DNA of 64,000 nt from Xiphophorus maculatus (lineage: Eukaryota > Chordata > Actinopteri > Cyprinodontiformes > Poeciliidae): positions 5,581,199 through 5,645,198 of the forward strand of contig NC_036450.1 in NCBI RefSeq assembly GCF_002775205.1, given 5' to 3'. The position numbers were made by a program, and so were the translations under genes. Numbering within the stretch: the stretch's first letter is position 1; each line of letters starts with the position of its first letter. Below, one piece after another: positions 22,601 to 33,023 of this stretch. Under the pieces are notes generated by a model. It was given only the letters and a program-made list of their open reading frames with translations, had not been told where the DNA came from and did not search any database.

Positions 22601-25600
22601 TTTGTATAACAGTGAATTTCAAGAAGGTTCTGACTTTATATATTATATATATTCTAGATAAATTCCTCTACTTGTTTCTCTGAATATAGATGATTATTTT
22701 AACATGTTGCTCATCCTCTTCCTGTTACTGAAACATTTCCACTTATTCTAGAATCTACAATGACTCTCAGCCATATCTCTTCAATGCCAATAATATCTGT
22801 TAATGTAATTTATCTGAACAGTCTAACTTCCTGTCCATCAGTCAATTTAAAAGAAATGTAAAAAGTTACAACAGTTAAAGTTATACCATCTAACAGCCAG
22901 AATGTAATAATTATTGAGTTTGTTAGGAGCAGTTCTGGTTAGAAAGTCTAACTGCAGGATGAAGGATCTGCAATAATGCTCATTTGTGCACCTAGGATGC
23001 AGCAATCTGTCATCTATCCAGAGCTCCACTATCAATGGAAGAATGACCGCAGCCTTTCTAAATACCTCTCTTCTTGGTCCTTTCAGCCTGGAGTAAATGA
23101 AAACCAGCAACGTTTATGTGTAGAGATTTGTTAGCCACATGTTAGTGATAGGATGCCACTTGTTGCACATCCTGTTGATGGTATTCACTGAGTTCCTGAG
23201 GGTAACCCATTCTTTCACAATTGTTTGTAAAAATAGGCTGCATGTCTAGAGGCCATGGAAGTTATTGGCAGTGTTGTATAAAGTACTGAAATCTCAGAGT
23301 CAAGTAAAAGTATAAGTAACTCTCCAAAATACGACTTTGGTAAAAGTCCAAGTCACTGACTGAAATGTTACTTGAGTTAAAGTCTTAAAGTATCTGAAAC
23401 TTCTTGTACTTAAGTATGGAAATTACTGTAAAAATGGATGTACTCAAGTAATGTAATGAAAAGTACAAGTAAAAAGTAAAACAAGGCAAATGCAGTTTGA
23501 ATGACATTTTTTATATTTTGGTAAACTTGTCAAATACACTTAAAATAATGTACCCAACCAAGTGCAGGCAAAATTAAACCTGCTAATAAATTGTTCCAGT
23601 TTTAAAGAGTAGCACATGTTAATGGTTTGTGGTTTTGAACTTGCATGCCTTTCCTATATTTGTTAAATTTAGTCTAAATTGCTATCGCTATGGCTTCTGT
23701 CCCCCCTTGAACAGAGGAGTCTAGGTAGCCTGCTACAGTCAACATTAAGCCTAAGCTAAATACACCATGTGTGGAACTGAAACAATGCCAAACAAAGTTC
23801 ATTTATACAGGTAACGTTATGCTCAAGATTTCACAATAGTGCCTAGTGACCAAGCTATAGTTACTGAAACAGGAGGATTATAACCATTTCATAAGAAGTT
23901 ACCTCGATGTGTTTCTTCAAGTTGGACGGGGAGTTTTTGTAAGATAGAATTTCCACATCTTCGGGCAGGAATAACATAAACTGCATGCGGTACGACGAAT
24001 CTTTAACACCCACGAAAGAGTATATTGTGTTTAAATAAGGCCATGGGCTCTCATCACCAGCTGGTGGTTCCCCTGGAGCCGTGTTGTGGTCTCCGTCTCC
24101 TCCTCCATGTGGCTGCTGCTGATTGAGAGACTTGCTTTGTGTTTAATGGGAGAAGCGAAACAGGTGTATCCTATTGGAGGTGATGAACAAGCCCAGGCAA
24201 GTAGGCTACCGACTTTGTTCGGTAGCCTACTTGCTACTTGCTACTTGCTAATCAGTAGGTGGGATCAAAACACTTTGTTTCTCTCTCTCGCTTTTTTGTA
24301 ACGAGTAACTAAACCACACATTGAAAATGTATCGGAGTAAAAGTACGCAATTAAGTTCGGAAATATAGTGAAGTAAAAGTGAAAGTCATCAAAAATTTTC
24401 ATACTCGAGGAAAGTATGAAGTACTCCAAAATATACTTAAGTAAAGTATTTTTACTTCGTTACTATACAACACTGGTTATTGGAGCATCTGATTCTGATC
24501 ATCTGGATGGGTGGTCAAATACTTTTGACAGTATAATGTATCTCTGCTAGGCAGTGATGTCAGTAACGTGTTACTGACGTCGGACCACTTTTTTCAGTAG
24601 CGAGTAATCTAACGAGTTGCTATTTCATATCCAGTAGTCAGACTACAGTTATGTATCGAAATCACTTTGCGTTACTGTGTGTTACTATTTTCTTTTGGAA
24701 TTTAATTTTATTTCCTCTACGCGTCTTGTCAAGTCATTGCCGTTTTTATGCGACAGTATCAGCAGCGACAGAAATGTAAACAATGGAGGGAAGAGGGAGA
24801 CGCGCATTTTGTTGGTAGAAAAACAGGAACTATTTTGAGTTTCTGTCGCCAAGTCCAATTATTATAAGCGGCTGTGGCCTTTTTTTTTTAAAGTCGCATA
24901 GAAATTTATTGAGTCGTGGGTTGCGCTTTTTGGGCTCATTTTTTAACGTGAAGTTGCTCATTTGGGCTTGGAAATAAGCAGAAATAAACCCCAGAATGTG
25001 TCCGACCTCCAATTAGTTTTAGTCAGGCTCTCCCTGTCCATCATTTCCTGGATGATCCGTCCCGCTGTGTCTTTGTTAATGTCAAGTTAATATATTACCT
25101 GTCAATCACGTTGAGCAATCCAGAACATTGGAAACATCGAGACTAATCTGAACAGCCCAATAAACGTGAAAACAGCCACGAATGAATGGGTTGTGCAACT
25201 AAACGCCATTATAATTATTAATAATAAGATAAGTGTCACAAATCTTTGCAGGAGCCATCTGAATTGTGGAGCTGCAGGAGGAGCGCTGCGCTCTGACACC
25301 AAACTCAGGGCTGTAACTCACAACCTGGAGGCTGGTGGGGTGGAGGGGGGTTAAAATCCTTCTTAGAGTTTTCCAGACAATAGTGGAACACACAAAAACA
25401 TGCACAAATTACTAACGTTTTTTTTGTACTATAACCATTAAAAAATCTCCCCTTCAGTTCAACCTTATAAGTGGAGACACATTGTTGATGTTACCATTAT
25501 AAAATAGCTTACAATTAAGTATTGGTAAAGATCAATGTAATTTTCACAGCGTTGTTGTTAGCAGCTGCTGAAAGTAACTAAAAAAGTTAGTTTTAATGTA

Positions 25601-28600
25601 ACTTAGTTACTTTCCAAATCAAGTAATCAGTAATCTAACTGAGCTACTTTTTCAAGGAGTAATCAGTAATCCGATTAAAGTTACTTTTTCAAAGTAACTA
25701 TGCCATCACTGCTGCTAGGAGCTAGTAGACAGAAATCTGGTTTCACCAGGATTGAGAACATTTTACCTGAGAGTTTCCAGGTTGCAGTTTGGACTCTTCA
25801 GTCCAGCAGAGAGAAGCTTCACTCCTGAATCCTGCAGCTTGTTGTTACTCAGGTCCAGTTCTCTGAGACTGGAGGACTGGGAGCTGAGAACTGAGGACAG
25901 AGCTTCACAGCTTCTCTCTGAGAGGTTACAGCCACTCAGTCTGAGGAGACAGAGAGAAAATCTGTTATTAAACAATTCTTAAAAAATAGTATTTTTCTAT
26001 GTTTTTCTTGGACAGAGAAGGAACTATCTTATTTTACACATATTTACGTTGCCTTTTGTTGTGAAATGGTTCATTCTATACTTAGTCCTCCAGCCTTAAA
26101 GGACAGAACTACAGGCAACAAGGAGGCTAGAAATAGAATTATAAAATTCCACAATTAGCTAAATTAGTACAATTTATATTTTAACATAAAGAGGAGTAGT
26201 TTTGCTGCTTTTATATGTAATATTAATGTTCAGGTGCTGAAGTAAGTCTCTGTCTCCTTTACACATCCCCCCCAGTGAGACAATTTGGAGAGACAATGCA
26301 CCAATATATAAACTGAAACATCAATCCATCCATTTTCTTACACCCTTGTCCCTAATGGGGTCAGGAGGTGCTGGTGTCTATCTCCAGCTAACGTTCCAGG
26401 CGAGAGGCGAGGTCACCCTGGACAGGTCGCCAGCCTGTCGCAGGGCAACACAGAGACACACAGGACAAACAAACATTCACACACACACACACCTAGGGAG
26501 AAATTGGAGAGACCAATTAACCTAACAGTCATGTTTTTGGACTGTGGGAGGAAGCTGGAGAACCCGGAAAGAACCCACACATGCACAGGGAGAACATGCA
26601 AACTCCGTGCAGAAAGACCCCGGCTGAGAATCGAACGCAGGACCTTCTTGCTGCAAGACAACAGTGCTACCAACTGCACCAATGTGCAGCCCTAAACTGA
26701 AACACTAATATATATATTTACCTCATCATTAGCATATTTCTATCAAAAATAACTGCCTAAACAATCTGTGTCCTTACAGAGCTTTGTTGGAGGCTTTAAC
26801 CACTGGCAGCAGCCTCAGAAGAACCTCCTCTGAAGCAGAGTATTTCTTCAGGTCAAACACATCCAGATCTTTTCCTGATGACACTAAGATGAAACCCAGA
26901 GCTGACCACTGAGCAGGAGACAGTTTATCTGTGGAGAGACTTCCTGAACTCAGAGACTGTTGGATCTCCTTCACTAGAGAACAATCATTCAGTTCATTCA
27001 GACAGTGGAACAGATTGATGCTTTTCTCTGCAGACACATTTTCATTGATCTTCTCCTTGATGTACTGAACTGTTTCCTGATTGGTCTGTGAGCTACTTCC
27101 TGTCTTCGTGAGCAGACCTTTTAGGAGTCTCTGATTGGTCTGCAGTGAAAGTCCCAGGAGGAAGCGGAGGAACAAATCCAGGTGTCCATTTGGACTCTGT
27201 AAGGCCTGGTCAACAGCTCTCTGATGGAGAGATTTTAGGTCAGATTTATTAAATAATGAAGACTTCTTAGATCTTTGTGTTTCTTTCATCACATCAGAAC
27301 CAGATTTGATGAAGGTCAGATGAACATGAAGAGCAGCCAGAAACTCCTGAACACTCAGATGGACGAAGCAGAACACCTTGTCCTGGTACAGACCTCTCTC
27401 CTCTTTAAAGATCTGTGTGAACACTCCTGAGTACACTGAGGCTGCTCTGATATCGATGCCACACTCTGTCAGGTCTGATTCATAGAAGATCAGGTTTCCT
27501 TTCTGCAGCTGATCAAAAGCTAGTTTTCCCAGAGACTCAATCATCTTCTTGCTCTCTGGACTCCAGTGTGGATCTGTTTCAGCTCCTCCATCATACTTGA
27601 CCTTCTTCACTTTGGTCTGAACCACCAGGAAGTGGATGTACATATCAGTCAGGGTTCTGGGCAGCTCTCCTCCCTCTCTGGTCTCCAACACATCCTCCAG
27701 AACTGTAGCAGTGATCCAGCAGAAGACTGGGATGTGGCACATGATGTGGAGGCTTCGTGATGTCTTCATGTGGGAGATGATCCTGCTGTCCTGCTCCTTA
27801 TCTCTGAATCTCTTCCTGAAGTACTCCTCCTTCTGTGGGTCATTGAACCCTCTGACCTCTGTTACCATGCCAACACACTGAGGAGGGATCTGATTGGCTG
27901 CTGCAGGTCGTGTGGTTATCCAGAGGAGAGCAGAGGGAAGCAGTTTCCCCCTGATGAGGTTTGTCAGCAGAACGTCCACTGAGGTGGACTCTGTAGCATC
28001 AGTCAGGATCTCCTTGTTGTGGAAGTCCAGAGGAAGTCGACTCTCATCCAGTCCATCAAAAATGAACAGAACCTGGAAGTGTTCGAAGCTGCAGATTTCT
28101 TTGGCTTCACTAAAGAAATGATGAACAAGTTCCACCAAGCTGAACTTTTTCATTTTCAGCACATTCAGCTCTCTGAAGGTAAATGGAAATATGAACTGGA
28201 TGTTCTGGTGGGCTTTGTCTTCAGCCCAGTCCAGAGTGAACTTCTGTGTTAGGACTGTTTTCCCAATGCCAGCCACTCCCTTTGTCATCACTGTTCTGAT
28301 TGGTTGATCTCTTCCAGGTGGGACTTTAAAGATGTCTTCTTGTCTGATTGTTGTTTCTGGTCTGTGTGGTTTCCTGGATGCTGTTTCAATCTGTCTGACC
28401 TCATGTTCATCATTGACCTCTCCAGTCCCTCCCTCTGTGATGTAGAGCTCTGTGTAGATCTGGTTCAGAAGGGTTGGACTTCCTGCTTTAGCAATCCCCT
28501 CAAACACAGACTGGAACTTCTTCTTCAGACCAGATTTAAGTTGAGGTTGACAAACTGGAGCAAATTGTTCTAAATTAACACAATAACAAAAATCAGAGAT

Positions 28601-31600
28601 GAAAGAAAATCATCTTTTGAATTTCATTACATCACTTCAGCAAATATGTAATTTATCTATCATTTCAATTCTCTGAAGAAATCCTCTTACTGTTCTCCAG
28701 ACGGTCAGCCAGCTTTTCCTGTTTCATCCTCCGCAGGAAGTTCAGTGTGATCTTCATCACTGCCTCTCTGCTGCTCCTCCTCTGTTCTTCATCTTCACCT
28801 TCCAACACCTCATCATCTCTCTGAGTCTCTGAGCATTCTGGGCAATCTGGACTCAGAGCTTTCTGGATATTCTTCAGTTCTTTCTTCACAAAAGTGACAA
28901 TATTGTCCTCCAGCAGCTGGAACAGAAAAATAGATGAAGGAAACATCATAAGCCAAACACCAGATGGATGTTGGACAGACTGACAGTCCTCTGGTCTACA
29001 AAGTGCAGCATGAAGGTGACTTTGAACAGAACCCATGGAAAAGTTGTTGTTCATGTACAGACCATAAATATGGAGTCCAGTTGTGTTTGATGCTGCTGGG
29101 CAGATGGACAACTGGGAACCTCTGAGCTCTGCTGGTCCACTCTGTGGAGGAACCAGGAACAATTAGGAAGTCAGGAAATATTCATCCAGCAGTATTCACA
29201 GATGAAGTCACCAGGAGTTTAACATTAAAAGACCTTAATATAGAAAAACAGCATCACATAAACACAATTTAAAGTCAGAAAGAGTAAGATGATCTACGAA
29301 CTAGAAGAACCTCTGATGGTCCACATCAGCTCAGTTTGGTTGAGTTCCAGCAGATCTCACCAACCACATCATGAAGCGTTCCTTCCCTGCTGAACTGCTC
29401 TCACAATGCACACAGGAACCAAGTCCTGATGGACCAGACTGCTTTACCAGGTATTTCCCAGTGGGTTGTGGAAATGTGTCCACCGTTAATCTGACATGGA
29501 GCCAGGAAGCAGCAGATTATCATCATCAACACCCAAACATGGCGATATGAAGGTGTTGTCAATGGTGTTTAGGTCTGGTGAAGAAGGGGACCACTTCATT
29601 ATTCTTTCATCTTTAAGGCCTTTACTGGCTAGACACAGTGGAGTACTTTGATGCACACAATAGAGCATTGTCCTGCATAAAAATCATGGTCTTCTAATGA
29701 GACACAATCTTAGAACGACCAACGTTCTAAGATTGTCGTAAGGGGAAAAATAGGAGCAAAAAATCGTGTAGTGTGAACTATTGCATCAGGTAGTCGATGT
29801 GCCCATCTTCTCTATTTAAATCTAATTATTACTGAAGGGCAACATAATATACAGACTTCATAATCTGCACTTTTTTGGTTGAATGCAGTATTTATTTCCA
29901 ATTTTGGCTTCATGCTGTTTAGTTTTTTTTTCAAGTGCGTTTGTTAATGGAGACTGAGAATCCATTTTATTTTTGTTTTTGTTTTTTTTGTTTAATTTGT
30001 TTATCAGTTCCCGTGTTAAGTGTTCTATAGAAAATAATGTGTATCTATCTTTGGCAGGAAATCGCAGGCATTATTTTGTCATGTCCATTAAATCAGTGTA
30101 AAAAGGTCTTCAAACAATATTATTGTTTATCACAATAATTTCTGAGACAATTAATCGCTCAGCAAAATTTTTTATCGTGACAGGCCTAGGTAATAATATG
30201 TATGAAAGATGATCTGCAAAAAATCTATTTCCTCTGACTTTTCCCATTGCTATCTAGAAACAACCAATCAGTGGCAGGTGAGTTTTATTGCTGTCAATCA
30301 CAATCTCATGTGATGCTGCTCATCCTCCCTCCTCTCGCTCTGTGCTATGCTGCAGCTAGCATAGCCTGTTGTGAATGCTCAGTCTAGTTAGCATAGCTAC
30401 CAATGACAGCAGTAAAACATTTTTCCGGTAACGATAAGATGTTTCTCCACCATTAGCACATTTAGCAGTGAATGAATGAGATTGATTGACAGCACTAAGA
30501 CCCTCCTCCTGGTTCTGATTGGTTGTTTTTGGTCAGAACGGCTAACAGTAGCAGGTCAGGGAGGAGATGGATCTTTTTTCACAGATTATCTGTTTCATAA
30601 CAAACTGTCACGACATGGTGACAACTTTAATAAATATGGAGAAAACACATTTTATATTAAAGTTATATACTGCAGCTTGAGTAAAATGCAACTACATAGC
30701 ATTTTTTGAGAAGTCTGGATTGTTTTATGTATATTTTGCACATTGTGTTTCACTGTTGCTGGTGGGGAGAGACATTTCAGTATCTAAAACTAACAGAAAA
30801 CATTTAAGCAACCTACTTGCATATTGTATGTGGACTGTTGCATGTAAAATTCATGAGCAGTAAATATTGTGCTAGTATCAGTATTGGACCAAAGAAAGCA
30901 AGGCAGTAGCAAGCCTTTAAAATTGTGACACTTTTTATGGGTCCAATAGACTCAAAAAAATTTAACAGCAGCTTCACGGGGCCCCAATTCAATTTTTTGT
31001 CATGGGGCCCAAGATTCCTGGCGGCGCCCCTGCAGACAGATCCAAATGACTGAAGAACTTGCGCAGATTTCTCTGCAGATGCGACCAGGAGGAATTTGTG
31101 AGGCTGCATGTTCAGATCCCAGCAGCTGAACTGCTGGTATTTTCAGTGAAGTCGTTTGATTTAATTTATTATAAGTTATTGAGGCCACAGTCAGTGGTTT
31201 TTATCACTGCGGAGAAAAAGTTAGAAGTTTATCTGCTTTATGTGTTATGAGATCTGGATTCACGGTTCAACTAGCTGACAGAGCCAAAGACTGTCCTGCG
31301 CATGGGGACCAACCCGTCAGGCCCGCAACCTGTGGCTTCAAATCGCACTTCTCTCATCAGCTGGGTTCAGACCCCAAAGACAAAGATGAAGATAAAGACA
31401 AAGACCAAGGCAAAGAAGAAGAACTGGTGTCTTCCTTCCTGCCAGCACCCAAGTCCTGTGTGACCTCACCATCCATGCGGAGAAGAAGCTCATCAGACCT
31501 ACAGAGATTCCTGCCTTCGCCGATCAACTTCCTCCTCCTGCTGCAGCACCTTCTTCATCATCAGGCCAGGTCTGGGGTTTAAAACGTCAAACTCCGTCCA

Positions 31601-33023
31601 TCTCTCTCAAAGGTTCCCTTTTTAGTTCTCAGTGTCAGCAGTAGGGAAAGACAGACTAGATGATTAATTTTACTTATTTGATTATTTCTGCTACTGAATT
31701 AAGCTGTACTGACCCTTGCAAAAATGCTTTACTAATAAAATATTTAGCATAAAGAAAATCTAAAAGATGTTGTGGACATTCAGTTAATGAGTCACCTTAA
31801 AGTTCTTTGATGGTTGTAAAATAGCTATGATGTTTGATTCTGGAGAGGAAAAAGTGGAAAATGTTTTTAGGTTGCTGGTAGCCCATATGTACAACATCAT
31901 CCTTGGGACTCGCCGAGTCACTAAAACCTACCTGGTTCAATAACAAATGCAAGTTGTAATATAGAGAATGAGCGACCGTTAACAGGTGTGCTCTGTGAAA
32001 CTAGTTGGCTGCAGGCTGATCAGTCTGGCTAATTCACAGGGGGAAGAAGGTTGGGACACCTGGATGTAGGCCGTCAGAAACCAGGCGAATCGTTTCTCGA
32101 AACCAGCTTAAACAGAGTTTACTTCAGTTCTGCACAGGGTAAATCCCAGCAGATTTAGAAAACCAATTCACCCGTTAGATGGAGAGCTGGTAGCACATCT
32201 CCCCTCTCAGAAGAGGAAGTAGAGAGTGAGAGAGTAGAGAAAGAAGGGGGCTGGGGGAGTTGCGCAGCAACACCATCCAAGGAGGATCTGATGGAGCTTC
32301 AATCAGAACCAGATGGTCAGTTAGAGACCATCTGGTTCTGAAAGATATCTACATGAGATATTTATTTTAGCTTAACTGTGGAAATGGTTAATAATCCACT
32401 ATGTTGGATGATGTTTGAACCACAGAGATGAAACTGGATTCATAAAATTAATTCATAAAAGCCTTTTTCTTTCAGCATTACTCTGTCTAGAAAATGAATA
32501 AAATTTAGATTTAGAGGACAATCCAAATATCAATCTAGAGATTAAACTCACTTCTGCCTTTTGTGTTTGCCTGTTAAATTAATATTTAACATACAAACAC
32601 ACATATTTGCATATGTGTGTTTGTATCTGTCATAATAACAGATATAAACAGAACAGTTGCAGCAGTTAGAAACAGCTCACCTCTCTGATGGTGGAGATCC
32701 AGGAGATTTAAAGAAAATGAAATCATCCTTTGACCTGTCGCTCTTAAAGGACACACAGCTGGGTTCTGGTTCTGGTTCTGGTTTGAGTCTCTGATGGATC
32801 CTGACAGAAACATGATGATTAAAACTTAATCAGCAAAGAGGAGCAGCAGCAGCTTCATCACCACGTCTGTTCTGGCCTGATATAGTGAACGCTGTGTGAA
32901 AAGGGCTGTGGACAGTTAGAGATGGTGACCTCACCTCTGACCTTTGCTCTGGCTCTCATCTTCCCCACACAGAGTGGTTTTAGAGGGAGGGACTCCCTCC
33001 TCTCTGTCCTCACACTGATCCAT
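16171..33023 (-). CDS. NLR copy A: NLRC3-like receptor with FISNA, NACHT, LRRs and B30.2, complete
   Basis: Ten exons: 33023-32935, 32800-32681, 29141-29063, 28916-28691, 28569-26778, 25940-25767, 20783-20610, 19308-19135, 16890-16856 and 16694-16171. They sum to 3387 bases, 1128 codons plus TGA. All borders are AG/GT, all phases agree, and there is no internal stop. By domain: an acidic N-terminal region (residues 1-171); FISNA (about 190-260); NACHT with Walker A GVAGIGKT at 269-276 and Walker [10 protein letters not shown] at about 340-348; then NACHT-associated helical regions. Three 58-residue LRR exons, a 12-residue linker and a B30.2/SPRY domain follow. Proteins of this family are fish-specific cytosolic receptors tied to innate immunity; no ligand can be named. 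No PYD or CARD is seen. The introns are loaded with recent transposons. Confidence 0.85.
16856..16890 (-). CDS. NLR copy A exon 9, 35-bp linker
   Basis: A tiny exon between CTCCTTTCAG and GTGTGA encoding [11 protein letters not shown]. It changes the phase from 2 to 1, exactly as needed to enter the B30.2 exon. The conserved copy at 40520-40486 supports it. It is too short to show as an ORF. Confidence 0.78.
17216..17225. other. Empty target site of the copy C retrovirus
   Basis: The run acaatcaatctaaactctg is uninterrupted here. In copy C the same sequence is split by the provirus with CAATC duplicated on both sides. It documents the pre-insertion state. Confidence 0.85.
17440..18260. repeat. 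Segmental duplication block, copy 2 of 3
   Basis: Copy A intron sequence matching 1476-2310 and 52560-53410. After about 18256 it lacks roughly 1.22 kb that the other two copies have (2293-3516 in copy 1), including the hAT-like element. Confidence 0.8.
17724..17876 (+). CDS. Unrecognised 50-codon reading frame conserved in the triplicated block
   Basis: The frame starts [18 protein letters not shown], passes an acidic stretch ([15 protein letters not shown]) and stops at a TAA. Copy 3 (52854-53006) keeps it with few changes; copy 1 has a TGA near its end. It lies on the strand opposite the NLR gene, inside an intron. I do not recognise the protein. It may be the C-terminal end of an old transposon or retrogene. 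Confidence 0.25.
   Translation: MMSRCDVTDQELLDLYISSMEDREDLSSDEELACLQTDSGSKKYFQMKSD
18800..19020 (-). pseudogene. Probable L1-like ORF2 endonuclease fragment
   Basis: On the minus strand the frame reads [19 protein letters not shown], which resembles the endonuclease part of L1-type ORF2 proteins. About 240 bases are present only in copy A at this place (copies B and C lack them). Low certainty. Confidence 0.35.
19135..19308 (-). CDS. NLR copy A exon 8, LRR
   Basis: 174-bp LRR exon of the second subtype ([29 protein letters not shown]), after TGTGTCTGCAG and before GTATGG. It is the last LRR before the linker exon. Confidence 0.87.
19360..20345. repeat. NLR intron sequence shared with copy C (56860-57855)
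   Basis: The sequence is nearly colinear with copy C up to the word cagcacaaacaaaaaac, where copy C switches to other sequence. No gene was seen. The motif gagcagttctggttagaaagtct at 19739 recurs at 22927 and 57235 and marks a dispersed repeat. Confidence 0.7.
20360..20425. repeat. Remnant of an LRR exon-8 type acceptor without its exon
   Basis: The words taagctgcaggcacacaattcatca..gagaacattgaggtagaaccc copy the intron side of the exon-8 acceptor (19303-19360). Only the first few exon bases remain on the exon side. It is the trace of a former extra LRR exon. Confidence 0.55.
20426..20504. repeat. (GATG)n microsatellite
   Basis: About twenty GATG units between exons 7 and 8 of copy A, expanded relative to copy B. 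Confidence 0.95.
20610..20783 (-). CDS. NLR copy A exon 7, LRR
   Basis: 174-bp LRR exon nearly identical to exon 6 but with [10 protein letters not shown] and SNNNLQDSG. The strong likeness between exons 6 and 7 points to exon duplication inside the gene. The donor is GTAACT. Confidence 0.87.
21685..22275. mobile_element. pogo/Tigger-type non-autonomous element, 591 bp
   Basis: It begins CAGTGAACCCTCGCTATAACG and ends GACGAGGGTTCGCTG, an imperfect terminal inverted repeat, and is flanked by TA on both sides (21683-21684 and 22276-22277). No transposase frame. It lies in the intron between LRR exons 6 and 7 of copy A. Confidence 0.75.
22276..23268. other. Intron sequence with dispersed repeat fragments
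   Basis: No gene. A repeat fragment (ggagcagttctggttagaaagtct through atgcagcaatctgtc, about 22925-23015) recurs at 19739 and, diverged, next to LRR exon 7 and copy B. Bases 23145-23268 resemble 63820-63980 and belong to a dispersed element interrupted by the following hAT insertion. Confidence 0.45.
23269..24475. mobile_element. hAT-type element, 1207 bp, with 8-bp target duplication
   Basis: Termini CAGTGTTGTATA and TATACAACACTG are perfect inverted repeats. GTTATTGG occurs directly on both sides (23261-23268 and 24476-24483). The ends are rich in AAGTAAAAGT words. A central hairpin (24199-24212 with 24219-24232, arms AAGTAGGCTACCGA) is present. No transposase. It interrupts an older dispersed repeat. 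Confidence 0.88.
24500..24540. mobile_element. Tc1-like element end
   Basis: The words gtggtcaaatacttttgacagtataatgta resemble the terminal sequence of fish Tc1/mariner miniature elements. With 23145-23268 it brackets the hAT insertion. The far terminus was not found. Confidence 0.35.
24552..25711. mobile_element. hAT-type element, 1160 bp, with 8-bp target duplication
   Basis: It starts CAGTGATG and ends CATCACTG, flanked by CTGCTAGG at 24544-24551 and 25712-25719. The right end has GTAACTAAAAAAGTTAGTT-type words. It has no coding capacity. Related terminal words also appear at bases 1-60 of the window, so a second copy may be cut by the window edge. Confidence 0.88.
25767..25940 (-). CDS. 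NLR copy A exon 6, LRR
   Basis: A 174-bp LRR exon ([18 protein letters not shown], then [15 protein letters not shown]). A CTCCTCAG acceptor and GTAAAA donor bound it. A hAT element ends 56 bases beyond the donor. Confidence 0.88.
26321..26692 (-). mobile_element. tRNA-derived SINE with 12-bp target duplication
   Basis: TAAACTGAAACA flanks it on both sides (26309-26320 and 26693-26704). On the minus strand the head carries a tRNA-like A box region (TGGTAGCACTGTTG) and a B box region (GCGTTCGATTC). The body is the very common fish repeat with ggactgtgggaggaagc. It sits 86 bases beyond the NACHT exon donor. Confidence 0.75.
26778..28569 (-). CDS. NLR copy A exon 5: FISNA-NACHT exon
   Basis: 1792 bp, from a TTAATTTAG acceptor to a CT|GTAAGG donor. 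FISNA starts near FEGIAKAG. The NACHT Walker A is GVAGIGKT, and the Walker B region FIFDGLDES keeps its acidic pair. Further on, [14 protein letters not shown] (sensor region) and [16 protein letters not shown] (end of the winged-helix/helical part) are present. This exon supplies nucleotide binding and oligomerisation in NLR proteins. The frame is open throughout. The visible long ORF begins at a GTG (28507) that is not a start: the exon reads 21 codons further upstream. Confidence 0.92.
28691..28916 (-). CDS. NLR copy A exon 4
   Basis: 226 bp after TTTTTCTGTTCCAG, ending A|GTAAGA. It encodes [18 protein letters not shown], an acidic linker ([12 protein letters not shown]) and a basic helix ([20 protein letters not shown]). 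This is the standard exon before FISNA in fish NLRC3-like genes. Confidence 0.85.
29063..29141 (-). CDS. NLR copy A exon 3
   Basis: 79 bp after a CTCCACAG acceptor, ending ATG|GTCTGT. The frame reads [16 protein letters not shown] and ends LDSIFM. The long open frame that crosses this exon is a different frame and is not the protein. The exon is in phase with both neighbours. Confidence 0.78.
29570..29695 (-). pseudogene. Tc1/mariner transposase fragment
   Basis: The minus frame contains [15 protein letters not shown], then [13 protein letters not shown], matching the SPDLNPIEN region of Tc1-like transposases around the third catalytic acid. It is truncated on both sides. It starts exactly where copy A departs from the shared intron segment. 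Confidence 0.6.
29705..29735. repeat. Perfect 13-bp inverted repeat
   Basis: Arms CAATCTTAGAACG and CGTTCTAAGATTG with a 5-base loop, directly next to the Tc1 fragment. It could be an element end. Confidence 0.8.
29740..32640. other. Transposon-derived filler in intron 2 of NLR copy A
   Basis: This stretch is absent from copy B. Fragments of two DNA-transposon ends can be seen: ttatcgtgacaggccta near 30170-30190, and cggggccccaattc..cttggggcgcc-like words near 30955-31035 resembling hAT ends. The plus frame at 31247-31582 has a Lys/Asp-rich low-complexity run and no recognisable domain. No gene is supported. Confidence 0.4.
32304..32340. repeat. Perfect 15-bp inverted repeat
   Basis: Arms CAGAACCAGATGGTC and GACCATCTGGTTCTG around agttaga. 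Confidence 0.85.
32681..32800 (-). CDS. NLR copy A exon 2
   Basis: 120 bp between TTTCTGTCAG and GTGAGC. The frame carries a PEPEPEP run, then [14 protein letters not shown], and ends SPPSE plus AG. Joined to exon 3 it gives [10 protein letters not shown], the junction expected for fish NLRC3-like proteins. Confidence 0.82.
32935..33023 (-). CDS. NLR copy A exon 1 (start codon)
   Basis: ATG at 33023-33021. The frame starts [15 protein letters not shown] and ends with AG before GTGAGG. The first base of exon 2 completes an Arg codon. It is the same in copy B, supporting the start. Confidence 0.82.

Noticed and set aside
26413..26695. tRNA gene suggested by A and B box words
   Set aside because: No cloverleaf can be drawn by eye, and the words are part of a SINE with target duplication.
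27566..28573. Five plus-strand frames opposite the NACHT exon
   Set aside because: Antisense shadows of the FISNA-NACHT exon.
28665..29162. Single 165-codon minus-strand protein
   Set aside because: It joins exon 4 to intron sequence and reads exon 3 in the wrong frame. The two exons with the intron removed fit the NLR family.
31247..31582. 111-codon plus-strand frame with a Lys/Asp-rich run
   Set aside because: Low complexity, no homologous domain, in a transposon-rich intron insert that copy B lacks.
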